Shown: piece by piece, positions 56,662 through 64,000 of the stretch
How positions within the stretch are numbered: the first letter of the stretch is position 1
Layout: every line of letters starts with the position of its first letter
Source of the DNA: Lewinellaceae bacterium
GTDB lineage: Bacteria; Bacteroidota; Bacteroidia; Chitinophagales; Saprospiraceae
DNA length: 64,000 nt
Assembly (NCBI GenBank): GCA_016719605.1
Contig: JADJYW010000022.1
Location: 1-64,000, forward strand
Direction of reading: 5' to 3'
Position numbers and translations under genes: made by a program
Notes under the pieces: model-generated
The model's database searches: none
What the model was told of the DNA's origin: nothing
What the model saw: the letters and a program-made list of their open reading frames with translations, nothing else

Positions 56662-57639
56662 TTAGTCAAACAGTTTGCGGTAGTCCTCGCCCGCCTTCAG
56701 GATTTCTTTGGGCGGGGCGCCCAAATCAAGCGGCTTTTCGTCGGTTTTTTTGCCGACTGGTGTACCGAGCGGGTTTTGTTTTTCCCATTGCTCCAGTAGT
56801 TGCAGGCCATCGTCCTGAAACACGCCGTTGCGCAGGTCAATCGAATCGAGCAGGTTGCGGCTGGTGTCCATGAAACGTTCCATGTCGCCCACTTTGAGGC
56901 TGACTTCTTCGGCTAAAGACTCGAGGGCCTGGTCGAACATGGCACGCTGGTCGGGGTTGCCGGTCAGGATGCTTTGCGCCGATCGAATGGCCGTATGGCT
57001 GGCTTTGATGGCCTGGTACTCTTGCTCCTTGAGCGTGATTTGGTCGCGGGTATCCTCGAGTACGATCTCCGAGTTTTCGTACATCCGGGTCAGTACGCGG
57101 TACAGCACCTCCATTTTTTGATAAAGTTCTGCATACTTGGCGTTGGCCTCCTGCAGCCGGCCGGCCTTGCGCGTGGCGATGGTCAGGTTTTTATCGTCGT
57201 TTTGTTTTTTAGCCCGCTCGGCAATAGCCATATTTTTCTGGATATCGGTATTGTTGCCGTCCATGGTGCCCTTGAGCTGGCGCATCTGGCCGCGCAGGGC
57301 GCCGATCTGTTTGCTGAGCGTACGCAGGCTTTTTTCCAAGTCCTCGATGTAGGATTTGAGTATTCCAATCGGGTCAATTTGCACGAAAAGTCCGGTGATC
57401 CAGCGCACGGCAGCCTTGTACATGTACCACACGAGGTTGCGGGTTTTGGGATCAAGGGCCATGTAAACGACGATAGCCAGAGCGGCCAGCATGCCGGACA
57501 GGTAAAGCGTGTTTTGTGCCAGTTCGATCAGAACGGGTAGAAACTGGTTCAGCAGTAGCACGCCTCCGGTTGCCAGAGCGATCAGCAGTACCCCGCCGGT
57601 GACGCCTTCCGGGCGTTGCCAAAATGATTTCGATTTCAT
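56662..57639 (-). CDS. Membrane-anchored coiled-coil protein of unknown function
   Basis: The protein is 325 residues. Two membrane helices at the N-terminus (VTGGVLLIALATGGVLLL and YLSGMLAALAIVVYMAL) precede a long coiled coil (about 95-225: EDLEKSLRTLSKQIGALRGQ, MRQLKGTMDGNNTDIQKNMA, ENSEIVLEDTRDQITLKEQE). The end is acidic and proline-rich (GTPVGKKTDEKPLDLGAPP). It looks distantly like PspA-type membrane stress proteins but lacks a recognised PspA signature. It lies three bases downstream of a second coiled-coil gene, so the two products probably act together at the inner membrane. Confidence 0.72.
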   Translation of the reverse strand: MKSKSFWQRPEGVTGGVLLIALATGGVLLLNQFLPVLIELAQNTLYLSGMLAALAIVVYMALDPKTRNLVWYMYKAAVRWITGLFVQIDPIGILKSYIEDLEKSLRTLSKQIGALRGQMRQLKGTMDGNNTDIQKNMAIAERAKKQNDDKNLTIATRKAGRLQEANAKYAELYQKMEVLYRVLTRMYENSEIVLEDTRDQITLKEQEYQAIKASHTAIRSAQSILTGNPDQRAMFDQALESLAEEVSLKVGDMERFMDTSRNLLDSIDLRNGVFQDDGLQLLEQWEKQNPLGTPVGKKTDEKPLDLGAPPKEILKAGEDYRKLFD

Positions 57640-57642
57640 ATT

Positions 57643-58188
57643 TTACAGGTACTTGTGCATGTTTTCCACGTCCCGTTCGATCTGGTGGAGTACCAACTGG
57701 TGGGTTTTTTCAAATGCCGATTTGGTGCGCTCCAGTTTTTGGGCTTCTGCTTTCACGGCGGCTTCCGACTGGTCCACCTGATTGAGGTAGCCGCCGATCT
57801 CATCCTGGAGGCGGGCGATCTCGGCTTTGTGGCGCTCCACCTGGTCGCGCAGGCGTTTGATTTCTTGCTCGCGGGAAGTGACCTTGGTGGCATTTTGACT
57901 CTCCAGCGCTGTGTCGAAGTGTTCTTTTTCCCGAAGCAGCACATCGCGGTAATAGCCGGCAGTTTCGATCAGTTTTTCCTTCGTCAGCCCGACGGTGGCA
58001 GCTGTGGCAAATGCGCTTTTGTAGCAGGTTGCCTCGTCCAATTGCATTTGCAGCAGCGCCGCCACGGCGCGTTTGAACTCGAAATAGTCGAATCCGGGTA
58101 AATTGTTTTTTTCAACGGCGTTGGAAAGAAATTCGAGGCTGCGTTCGTCAAGCCCCTCGGCGGCAAAAAGTGATTTTGTTGTAACCAT
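57643..58188 (-). CDS. Soluble coiled-coil protein, partner of the membrane coiled-coil protein
   Basis: The protein is 181 residues with no signal. The N-terminal half is helical (AEGLDERSLEFLSNAVEKNN, LPGFDYFEFKRAVAALLQMQ, ETAGYYRDVLLREKEHFDTA). The rest is a coiled coil (REQEIKRLRDQVERHKAEIA, RLQDEIGGYLNQVDQSEAAV). ATG 58188 directly follows a CAAAACTC repeat. It is followed after three bases by the membrane coiled-coil gene. Function unknown. Confidence 0.7.
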   Translation of the reverse strand: MVTTKSLFAAEGLDERSLEFLSNAVEKNNLPGFDYFEFKRAVAALLQMQLDEATCYKSAFATAATVGLTKEKLIETAGYYRDVLLREKEHFDTALESQNATKVTSREQEIKRLRDQVERHKAEIARLQDEIGGYLNQVDQSEAAVKAEAQKLERTKSAFEKTHQLVLHQIERDVENMHKYL

Positions 58189-58192
58189 AAAC

Positions 58193-58226
58193 AGTTTTGA
58201 GTTTTGAGTTGCGAGTTTTGAGTTGC
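58193..58226 (-). repeat. AACTCAAAACTC tandem repeat leader
   Basis: Read on the minus strand: CAACTCAAAACTCGCAACTC and AAAACTCAAAACTG, ending four bases before ATG 58188. Confidence 0.85.
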
Positions 58227-58408
58227 GGGGCGAAGGACGGGCGTATGGTTGAGCAGGAATGAAAAATGCGACCAATAGCCGCAAATGTCCGAAAAAACGC
58301 TGAAGACAAACCTGCTCGGAACGCTGGCAAGTTACCCGCCACAAAAAACGCCACAGGATGCGTCATTTCTGATACAAAACCCGCCTTTCCACTTTGTTTT
58401 TTTACCTG

Positions 58409-58416
58409 TACCTTTG
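58409..58416 (+). promoter_or_regulatory. Promoter of the cysteine-rich protein and TonB receptor operon
   Basis: TACCTTTG, an exact TAnnTTTG match, 35 bases before ATG 58451. Confidence 0.6.
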
Positions 58417-58450
58417 CAGCCATTCTTTTCGCCGCAATACTGTTCCATAA

Positions 58451-58909
58451 ATGTTTCGCACCACAATACTTTGGCTCTGGATGGGCGCGCTGCTGACCTC
58501 GACGGTTGGCATCAGCGTGACCCGGATATATTGCTATTGTGTGGGCAAAACAACCTACTCGGTTTTTGTAGAGCCGGCAGATGCTTGCGCTGCGGAGCCG
58601 GAACCAACAGCAGGAGCGTGTTGCAAATCTGATGCGCCCGCCTGCTGTGCCGTAGAAAGTGCTGAGGGCACCCATACTTGCACAAAAAAGACCGTGCAGG
58701 TATTCCAGATGAAGGCCGACTTTCTGGTCGGCAATCCGCTGGACAAGACCTTTGATTTCCCCTTTTGGGCCGGCGAACTGCCCGTTTACAGGAAACTGTA
58801 CCACCCGGGTCTTTGCCGGGCCGTACCGTCAAACAAGGCGCCGCCCAAGCCGCCGCCGCCGCTTTCCGGCCGCACAATTTGTTTGCGGCACGAACTTTTC
58901 CGCTGTTAA
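58451..58909 (+). CDS. HYC_CC_PP-like cysteine-rich protein
   Basis: The protein is 152 residues. A hydrophobic N-terminus (ILWLWMGALLTSTVGISV) is followed by YCYC, two CC pairs (GACCKSD, PACCAVE), CTKK, and a proline stretch with conserved end PPPPLSGRTICLRHELFRC. This matches the outline of the HYC_CC_PP family of Bacteroidota, small exported proteins encoded just upstream of TonB-dependent receptors. Here the first motif is YCYC rather than HYC. Nine or more cysteines suggest metal binding, perhaps copper (inference). It is followed by a receptor 84 bp downstream. Confidence 0.75.
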   Translation: MFRTTILWLWMGALLTSTVGISVTRIYCYCVGKTTYSVFVEPADACAAEPEPTAGACCKSDAPACCAVESAEGTHTCTKKTVQVFQMKADFLVGNPLDKTFDFPFWAGELPVYRKLYHPGLCRAVPSNKAPPKPPPPLSGRTICLRHELFRC

Positions 58910-58993
58910 ATTACCGATTTTCATCCATCCATCCCACGCAGGCATCTTGCTGCGGGGCTTTTCTATTTTGTTGAAAATCAAATTTTAATAGCA

Positions 58994-61225
58994 ATGAAAC
59001 AACTGATTTGTTTGCTCCTATTTCTCACCCCTGTCCTCCTGAATGCTCAAAATCCTGTGCCGAAACGTATCTTCGGCATCGTCACCAACGATAAAGAAGA
59101 ACTGCTCGTGGGCGCTACGGTGCGCTGGGGCGGCACAAACCTCGGCACAACCACCGATACACTGGGCCGCTTTTGGCTGCCGCAGCAAGAGCAGGAAGCC
59201 ACGCTGGTGGTGCAATACATCGGCTATACTCCCGCCGAAGTACAGGTGCTGCCCCATGAGGACAGCCTGTGGGTGGAGGTAACCGGAGTGGCGCAACTGC
59301 AAGAGGTGACGATCTCCGAAAAGGGTTTTGATACGCGTATTTCCACCATCGAGACGCGCAACGTGGAGCGTATCCAACGCAACGAGCTGCGCAAAGCGCC
59401 GTGCTGCAACCTGTCCGAAAGTTTCCAAACCAACGGCGCTGCCGATGTCACTTACTCCAACGCCCTCACGGGGGTCAAGGAAATCCAGATGCTGGGTCTG
59501 CGCGGAATTTATAGCCAGTTTATGCTGGAAAACCGGCCCACGATGGGCGGTATCGCCACCCCGTTTGCTTTCGAATACATTCCGGGTACCTGGCTGGAGG
59601 GCATCTCGCTGGCCAAAGGCGCCAGCACGGTGAAAAACGGCTACACCGGTATAGCGGGTCAGATCAACGCCGAAATCGTAAAACCACATTTGGACAAACC
59701 CTTGTTTGTCAACGGTTTTACTTCCACAGAAGGCCGCGGCGAGTTGAACGTGCATTTGAACAAAAAAGGCAAGGGGAAGGTCTCCCACGGCCTGCTCACG
59801 CACGGCAGTTTTGTGGAAAATAACTGGGACATGAATAACGACAACTTCTTCGACGCGCCCAGCCGCCGGCAACTGAACGGGTTGTACCGGGTGTTTTACG
59901 AAGGGGAAGAAACGTGCGGGCAGTTCAACGTGCAGGCGCTGACCGACCGGCGCCAGGGCGGACAGATGCGCACCATCGAGGGCGTGCCCGGGCTGTTTGG
60001 TATTGACCAGCAGAACGACCGCGTGGAAGTATGGGGAAAAGTAGGTCGCGAAGGACTCGGCGGGAAGCCCTACAACCAGATCGGGAACATGGTATCGGCC
60101 TCTTGGCACCGCACTCACTCGACCTTTGGGCGGAATACCTACGCCGCAGAGCAGCGTTCGTTTTACTGGCAATCGCTTTACCAGACCATTATCAGCACCA
60201 TCGACCACCAGATCGTGGTGGCGCCATCGGTGCAATACGACGACATTGACGAGCGGGTGAACGAGAGTAACCTCGGCCGTACAGAATTTGTACCCGGCGC
60301 CATGGTGGAATACACGTTCAGCCGCCCCAATCTGGATATGGAAATGCCCGACCTCGTGGTGGTGCTCGGCGGCCGGGTGGACTGGAACAGCCGCTTCGGC
60401 TGGTTCGTCACGCCGCGGCTGAGTGCCAAGTACAACTTCACACCGGAAAGTGTCGTGCGTATCTCCGCCGGGCGCGGCTACCGCTCGCCCAACCTGATCG
60501 CGGAAAATATCAGCCTGCTAGCGAGTAACCGACCGCTACACTTCGCTGCCGACCTCGGCTACGAAGACGCCTGGAACTACGGCGTTAATTTTACCCAAAA
60601 TTTCAAGATGGCGGGGCGCAGCGGTAGTTTCAACTTCGACCTGTACCGCACAGATTTTAACCGGCAGGTTTTGGTGGACGTGGACCAGTCGCCCGCCGAC
60701 GTGTTTTTCTACAACGCTGCGGGCAAATCGTTTTCCAACAGCCTCATGGCAATGGTGCAGTACAACCCGGTGCCCGGCCTCGATGTGAAAGTAGCCTACA
60801 AGTGGAACGACGTGCGGGCCACCTTCGCCGACGGCCTGCTCAAAACGCTGCCCCTCGTGGCCAAACACCGCGGCCTGATCACGCTGGACTATACCACGCC
60901 CGACAAAAAGTGGATGTTCAACACCAACGTCCAGATCGTGGGACCGCAACGCCTGCCGGACAACAGTAAGATACCACACGAGTTGACCCACGATTTTCCG
61001 GCAAACAGCCCGACCTATGGCCTTTGGAGCGCACAAATCACCCGCAGTTGGAAAAATATGGAGTTCTATCTTGGCGCGGAAAATTTGACGGCATTCCAGC
61101 AGCACGCGGCCATCATCGCTGTAGACAACCCGAACAGCCCGTATTTCAATGGCTCCCAACTTTGGGCGCCGATCATGGGCACGGTGGGGTATCTGGGCGT
61201 ACGGTTTTCGCCGTCGGGGCTGTAG
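58994..61225 (+). CDS. TonB-dependent receptor, possibly for a metal
   Basis: The protein is 743 residues. Signal LICLLLFLTPVLLNAQ. A carboxypeptidase-regulatory-like domain (IFGIVTNDKEELLVGATVRW) and a plug follow (QEVTISEKGFDT, then KAPCCNLSESFQTNGAADVT with a CC pair, EIQMLGLRGIYSQFMLENRP, LAKGASTVKNGYTGIAGQIN). The barrel is classic FecA/BtuB-like (RISAGRGYRSPNLIAENISL) and ends GYLGVRFSPSGL. The KAPCCNLSESF region is typical of receptors that follow HYC_CC_PP genes. The cysteine pair in the plug and the cysteine-rich neighbour suggest a metal or metallophore, but the substrate is unproven. Confidence 0.9.
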   Translation: MKQLICLLLFLTPVLLNAQNPVPKRIFGIVTNDKEELLVGATVRWGGTNLGTTTDTLGRFWLPQQEQEATLVVQYIGYTPAEVQVLPHEDSLWVEVTGVAQLQEVTISEKGFDTRISTIETRNVERIQRNELRKAPCCNLSESFQTNGAADVTYSNALTGVKEIQMLGLRGIYSQFMLENRPTMGGIATPFAFEYIPGTWLEGISLAKGASTVKNGYTGIAGQINAEIVKPHLDKPLFVNGFTSTEGRGELNVHLNKKGKGKVSHGLLTHGSFVENNWDMNNDNFFDAPSRRQLNGLYRVFYEGEETCGQFNVQALTDRRQGGQMRTIEGVPGLFGIDQQNDRVEVWGKVGREGLGGKPYNQIGNMVSASWHRTHSTFGRNTYAAEQRSFYWQSLYQTIISTIDHQIVVAPSVQYDDIDERVNESNLGRTEFVPGAMVEYTFSRPNLDMEMPDLVVVLGGRVDWNSRFGWFVTPRLSAKYNFTPESVVRISAGRGYRSPNLIAENISLLASNRPLHFAADLGYEDAWNYGVNFTQNFKMAGRSGSFNFDLYRTDFNRQVLVDVDQSPADVFFYNAAGKSFSNSLMAMVQYNPVPGLDVKVAYKWNDVRATFADGLLKTLPLVAKHRGLITLDYTTPDKKWMFNTNVQIVGPQRLPDNSKIPHELTHDFPANSPTYGLWSAQITRSWKNMEFYLGAENLTAFQQHAAIIAVDNPNSPYFNGSQLWAPIMGTVGYLGVRFSPSGL

Positions 61226-61248
61226 ATTTATCCATGTTTTTCCGGAGG

Positions 61249-61370
61249 CGGGTGTATCATAGGTCACGTTTTCTATCTCACCGCAGAGGCGCAGAGGCTT
61301 TGATAATCAAGTTATTCAACCTCCGCGTCTCTGCGCCTCTGCGGTGAGAAAGTACTTACAATACACCCTC
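61249..61370. repeat. Palindromic CACCGCAGAGGCGCAGAG element, copy 2
   Basis: The left end GGGTGTATCATAGGTCACGT, then CTCACCGCAGAGGCGCAGAG. The right end is the imperfect inverse (CTGCGCCTCTGCGGTGAGAA, then AGTACTTACAATACACCC). 122 bp, no coding. It shares both ends with the element at 11814-12103. Confidence 0.85.
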
Positions 61371-61376
61371 TTGATT

Positions 61377-61384
61377 TAAATTTG
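61377..61384 (+). promoter_or_regulatory. Promoter of ctlX
   Basis: TAAATTTG, an exact TAnnTTTG match, begins six bases after the palindromic element and 36 bases before ATG 61413. The element may therefore have contributed the upstream part of the promoter. Confidence 0.5.
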
Positions 61385-61412
61385 CCAACTCATCACAGAT
61401 CACTCCATAGCA

Positions 61413-62333
61413 ATGCGTCAACAAACAACCCGCCACATCCTGATGGTTCGCCCGGCCAATTTCGGGTTCAATGAAGAAACCGCCGCCAACAACGCTTTTC
61501 AAAGCCGCGATGGGCGGCTCTCGCCCGATGCCATTCGCCAAAAGGCGGTGGAGGAGTTCGATGCATTTGTCGAATGCCTGCGCACTGCCGGGGTGCATGT
61601 GCTGGTGGCTCAAGACTCCGAAACCCCGGTGAAGCCCGATGCCGTTTTCCCGAATAACTGGGCCACATTTCATCAGGAGGGGTTACTGGTGACCTACCCC
61701 ATGTATGCACCCACGCGCCGCCGGGAGCGCAGCGATGCCGTGCTGCAGGTGGCGCTTGATGCCGGTTTTCGTGCCGATCGTCGGGTGCAGTTAGAGTCCA
61801 GCGAGGCTGCCGAGCGCTATCTGGAAGGTACCGGCAGCATTATTTTCGATCATCAGCACCGCCTGGCTTATGCCTGCCTCAGCCCCCGCACCGATGCTGA
61901 TTTGCTCGATGAGCTATGTCGCATTTTGGGTTATGAAAAAGTCGTTTTTCATGCCGTGGATGCCGGCGGACAGGATATTTACCATACCAACGTGATGATG
62001 GCCATGGGCGAAACCTTTGTCGTGATTTGCCTCGACACCGTACGCGACCCGTTGGAGCGCCAGATGCTGGAACAGCGATTCCGGTTGACCGGCAAGGAAA
62101 TCGTAGCCATTTCGCTCGACCAGATGAACGCCTTCGCCGGCAATATGCTGCAAGTCCGAAACGACCGCGACGAAACCCTGCTCGTCCTGTCCGAACAAGC
62201 TTTTCGTGCCCTTTCCTCCGAACAAATCCGCCTGCTGGAACAGCACACCCGCCTGCTCCACTGCCCCATCGATACCATCGAGACCTACGGCGGCGGCAGC
62301 GCGCGCTGCATGATGGCAGAGGTTTTTATGTAG
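61413..62333 (+). CDS. ctlX: Citrulline utilization hydrolase CtlX (amidinotransferase superfamily)
   Basis: The protein is 306 residues and cytosolic. CtlX belongs to the guanidine-modifying fold together with arginine deiminases and is linked with citrulline breakdown. MVRPANFGFNEETAANNAFQ, DAVFPNNWATFHQEG, LEGTGSIIFDHQHRLAYACL, IYHTNVMMAMGE (catalytic His region) and the C-terminal YGGGSARCMMAEVF with the catalytic Cys (about 299) are all present. The frame is intact, and the start is supported by the conserved N-terminus. No other citrulline gene is adjacent. Confidence 0.92.
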   Translation: MRQQTTRHILMVRPANFGFNEETAANNAFQSRDGRLSPDAIRQKAVEEFDAFVECLRTAGVHVLVAQDSETPVKPDAVFPNNWATFHQEGLLVTYPMYAPTRRRERSDAVLQVALDAGFRADRRVQLESSEAAERYLEGTGSIIFDHQHRLAYACLSPRTDADLLDELCRILGYEKVVFHAVDAGGQDIYHTNVMMAMGETFVVICLDTVRDPLERQMLEQRFRLTGKEIVAISLDQMNAFAGNMLQVRNDRDETLLVLSEQAFRALSSEQIRLLEQHTRLLHCPIDTIETYGGGSARCMMAEVFM

Positions 62334-62417
62334 TTTTGAGTTTTGAGTTTGGAGTTTTGAGTTGCGCGCAACTCAAAACTCCAAACTCCAAACTCCAAAC
62401 TCCAAACTCAAAACTGT
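62334..62417. repeat. TTTTGAGTT/AACTCAAAA inverted tandem repeat
   Basis: The left half (GTTTTGAGTTTTGAGTTTGG) and right half (AACTCAAAACTCCAAACTCC) pair around GTTGCGCGCAAC, forming a ~40-bp hairpin immediately after the ctlX stop. It probably ends ctlX transcription. Confidence 0.88.
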
Positions 62418-62495
62418 AACCTTCCCTGGCGCCTTGCTGTCAGAGTGGTCATCAACAAACGAAGCCACTTTTTTCATCAACAAAAACAACGCATC

Positions 62496-62716
62496 ATGCA
62501 AGGAGAAGGAATTGTAGCACTGTTCATCCCCATTACCATCAGCCTTGGCGCTTTCCTTATGGTTTGGGGCATCCGTTACCTCGAAAACAAGGAAAACATG
62601 GCCATGATCGAAAAAGGCATGGAGCCGCAGCGCCGTCGCTTATTTTCGGTGGCCTTGGTATGCTGGCAGCCTACCTGTACGAGCGGAAAAACCCGCCCGG
62701 GTCGGATGAAGTGTAA
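62496..62716 (+). CDS. Small two-helix membrane protein (DUF6249-like), frameshifted
   Basis: About 73 residues if one missing base near 62636-62641 is restored. First helix ALFIPITISLGAFLMVWGI, then RYLENKENMAMIEKGMEPQ, then, in another frame, LIFGGLGMLAAYLYERKNPP and a stop. This resembles DUF6249-type membrane proteins but is shorter than usual, so an internal deletion may also exist. Function unknown. A strong terminator follows. Confidence 0.6.
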
Positions 62717-62744
62717 ACGTTACGGGTTTTTGGGCCTGAAAATG

Positions 62745-62782
62745 TCCCGGTCGGCAATTGAGCCACCGGGACATTTTTTTTT
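62745..62782 (+). terminator. Rho-independent terminator
   Basis: Stem AATGTCCCGGT/ACCGGGACATT around CGGCAATTGAGCC, then nine T. Confidence 0.9.
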
Positions 62783-62830
62783 TAAATTTAAATGTTCCGA
62801 AAAAAGACTGAAAATCTGAAACAGTGTCTG

Positions 62831-62858
62831 TATATTTGTGAGTAATCACTTACAAATA
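62831..62858 (+). promoter_or_regulatory. Promoter overlapped by a palindromic operator for the TetR regulator
   Basis: TATATTTG (62831-62838) is an exact TAnnTTTG. The imperfect palindrome TATTTGTGAGT (62833-62843), spacer AATC, ACTTACAAATA (62848-62858) has 11-bp arms with one mismatch. It covers the promoter and touches the ATG. Binding there would block RNA polymerase, which suggests autorepression of the tetR-hydrolase operon. Confidence 0.65.
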
Positions 62859-63418
62859 TGACAAACAAAGAGAACATTCTGCAAACTGCGCTGCGCTTGT
62901 TCGCCGAAAACGGGTTTGACCGCACGCCGACCAGCCAGATCGCCCGCGAGGCTGGCGTGTCCGAAGGCCTGATTTTTCGGCACTACGGCAACAAGGCGGG
63001 TTTGCTGGGGGCGATTATTCAGCGGGGTAGCGAGCAGGTGGAAGTGTCCATGCAGCCCTATCGGCGCGGCGCAGATCCGCTGGAAGCCATCGTGCAACAC
63101 ATCCGCGAATCGTTTCGGCTGCTTCGGGAAAACACCCCGTTTTGGCGCCTGGTACACGCCTTGCGTCATCAGGCATCGGTACAGCAAAATGCCGAAAACC
63201 AGTTAGATGCCTTCAAACAGTCGGTAGTAATTCAGTTGGCCATGCCGTTCCGGCTGCTGGGTGCCCGGCAACCGGTGGAGGAGGCACTGCTCCTGTTTGC
63301 GCTCATAGACGGCATTACTGCGCAGTACGTCCAGATACCGGAAGCATATCCGCTGGAGGTCATGGAAGAATTTATCATCAACAAATACAAACATGGAAAC
63401 TTTTCAGGTCAACCGTAA
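62858..63418 (+). CDS. TetR/AcrR family transcriptional regulator
   Basis: The protein is 186 residues. The N-terminal helix-turn-helix is clear: ILQTALRLFAENGFDRTPTS, QIAREAGVSEGLIFRHYGNK, AGLLGAIIQRG. The rest is a helical ligand-binding domain with no recognised ligand. It very likely represses its own operon through the palindrome that ends at its ATG. Its 3' end overlaps the hydrolase gene by 26 bp, so it probably controls that gene and senses its substrate or product. Confidence 0.9.
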   Translation: MTNKENILQTALRLFAENGFDRTPTSQIAREAGVSEGLIFRHYGNKAGLLGAIIQRGSEQVEVSMQPYRRGADPLEAIVQHIRESFRLLRENTPFWRLVHALRHQASVQQNAENQLDAFKQSVVIQLAMPFRLLGARQPVEEALLLFALIDGITAQYVQIPEAYPLEVMEEFIINKYKHGNFSGQP

Positions 63419-64000
63419 CCGCTTCCCCTTTGAGTCACGCTTCGTGGAAATTGACGGGCACCGCATGCATTACATAGACGAGGGTGTCGGCAAACCGATC
63501 CTGTTTTCGCACGGCACGCCGGAATGGTCGTTTGGCTGGCGCGACATCGTGCAGGGCCTGCGCGGGCAATTCCGCTGTATTGCGCCCGATCTGCTCGGCT
63601 TCGGTTTGTCCGACAAGCCGACCGATGCCGACTACTCCGTGGCCGCCCATGCCCGGCGGATGGAACAGTTCATTCAGCAACTGGGTCTGCGCGATTTTCA
63701 TGTTGTGGCCAACGATTTCGGGTTGTCCATCGCTTTCCACTATGTGCTCCGGCACCCGGAGCAGGTGCAGCGTATCAGCTTTTTCAACGGCTGGATGTGG
63801 CCCCTGCACACCGATCCGCACTACGCCCGCCCGGCCCGAATAATGCGCACCTGGCTGGGCCGCTTGCTGTACCTGCGTTTTAATTTTCCGGTGACGGTGG
63901 TCATGCCCGCGGCTTTTGGCGACAAAAGAAACTTGATCCGGAAGTCCACCGCCACTACAAACAAGCCCTGCCCAACCCGGAATCCCGCCGGGCGGCCTAT
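63393..64000 (+). CDS. Haloalkane dehalogenase-like alpha/beta hydrolase, partial, frameshifted
   Basis: At least 200 residues, running off the right edge. FVEIDGHRMHYIDEGVGKPI, FSHGTPEWSFGWRDIV (oxyanion HGxP), CIAPDLLGFGLSDKP and HVVANDFGLSIAFHYVL are seen. The nucleophile elbow has Asp in the place usual for haloalkane dehalogenases (NDFG) rather than Ser, so C-X bond cleavage or a related reaction is likely. A missing A in AAAA 63924-63927 shifts the frame; the other frame continues KKLDPEVHRHYKQALPNP to the window end. It overlaps tetR by 26 bp. Confidence 0.82.
   Translation, partial: METFQVNRNRFPFESRFVEIDGHRMHYIDEGVGKPILFSHGTPEWSFGWRDIVQGLRGQFRCIAPDLLGFGLSDKPTDADYSVAAHARRMEQFIQQLGLRDFHVVANDFGLSIAFHYVLRHPEQVQRISFFNGWMWPLHTDPHYARPARIMRTWLGRLLYLRFNFPVTVVMPAAFGDKRNLIRKSTATTNKPCPTRNPAGRP

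Overview
The window looks like a chromosomal segment of a Bacteroidota bacterium, most likely from the Saprospiria or a nearby order. Signs of this are type IX secretion (T9SS) C-terminal sorting domains of both kinds (type A, and type B or gliding-motility-associated), very large HYR-repeat surface proteins, PorP/SprF and OmpA/SPOR partner proteins, SusC/SusD/SusE and other TonB-dependent receptors, repeated promoter elements of the form TAnnTTTG, and almost no Shine-Dalgarno sequences. This assignment is inference from gene families; no rRNA operon or tRNA was seen.

Layout. 1-5.5 kb: a broken type I restriction subunit (hsdR) and a large superfamily 1 helicase with a possible Vsr-like nuclease end, which may be one edge of a defence island. 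5.6-13 kb: a small SRP RNA, a 34-bp perfect palindrome, a transaldolase-like enzyme, OsmC, an LVIVD lipoprotein/outer membrane protein operon, a glycosyltransferase, a nucleoid-associated protein and an AhpD-like protein. 13.2-30.1 kb: the most distinctive region, with two giant T9SS substrates (about 2,850 and 1,585 residues). The first carries cohesin-like and dockerin-like modules and the second carries three cohesin-like modules. They are followed by PorP/SprF and a PorE-like OmpA protein. 30.2-43.6 kb: ferredoxin, an NTF2-like protein, GNAT, a DPP-IV-type peptidase, a TPR protein, a PKD-cyclophilin fusion, a four-helix-bundle gene between perfect inverted repeats, a DUF4350 protein, a GH13 lipoprotein, a TPR-adenylate cyclase, and a DUF4240/GIY-YIG-like pair. 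43.7-58.2 kb: a palindrome cutting a PLD-like gene remnant, a RecB-type helicase-nuclease carrying an in-frame palindromic repeat, a T9SS type B protein, a SusC-SusD-SusE operon in which SusD contains SusE-type modules, and two coiled-coil proteins. 58.4-64 kb: a cysteine-rich HYC_CC_PP-like protein with a TonB receptor, CtlX, a small membrane protein, and a TetR regulator overlapping a haloalkane-dehalogenase-like hydrolase.

Two sequence-wide patterns stand out. First, short-period repeats (for example AACCAGAAACCTTCC) occupy many gene leaders and usually end directly at a start codon; several form hairpins. Second, at least nine genes are broken by single-base indels, mostly in short homopolymers, and the left edge is riddled with them. 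This looks like uncorrected sequencing error more than biology, so most frameshifted genes are annotated here as one gene.

How the genes work together: the 13-30 kb cluster has the content expected for a secreted surface-adhesin system (substrates plus PorP/SprF plus peptidoglycan-linked OmpA). The SusCDE operon and the GH13 lipoprotein point to uptake of glycans. The cohesin/dockerin pairing between the two adjacent giants is the most attractive candidate for a new system.
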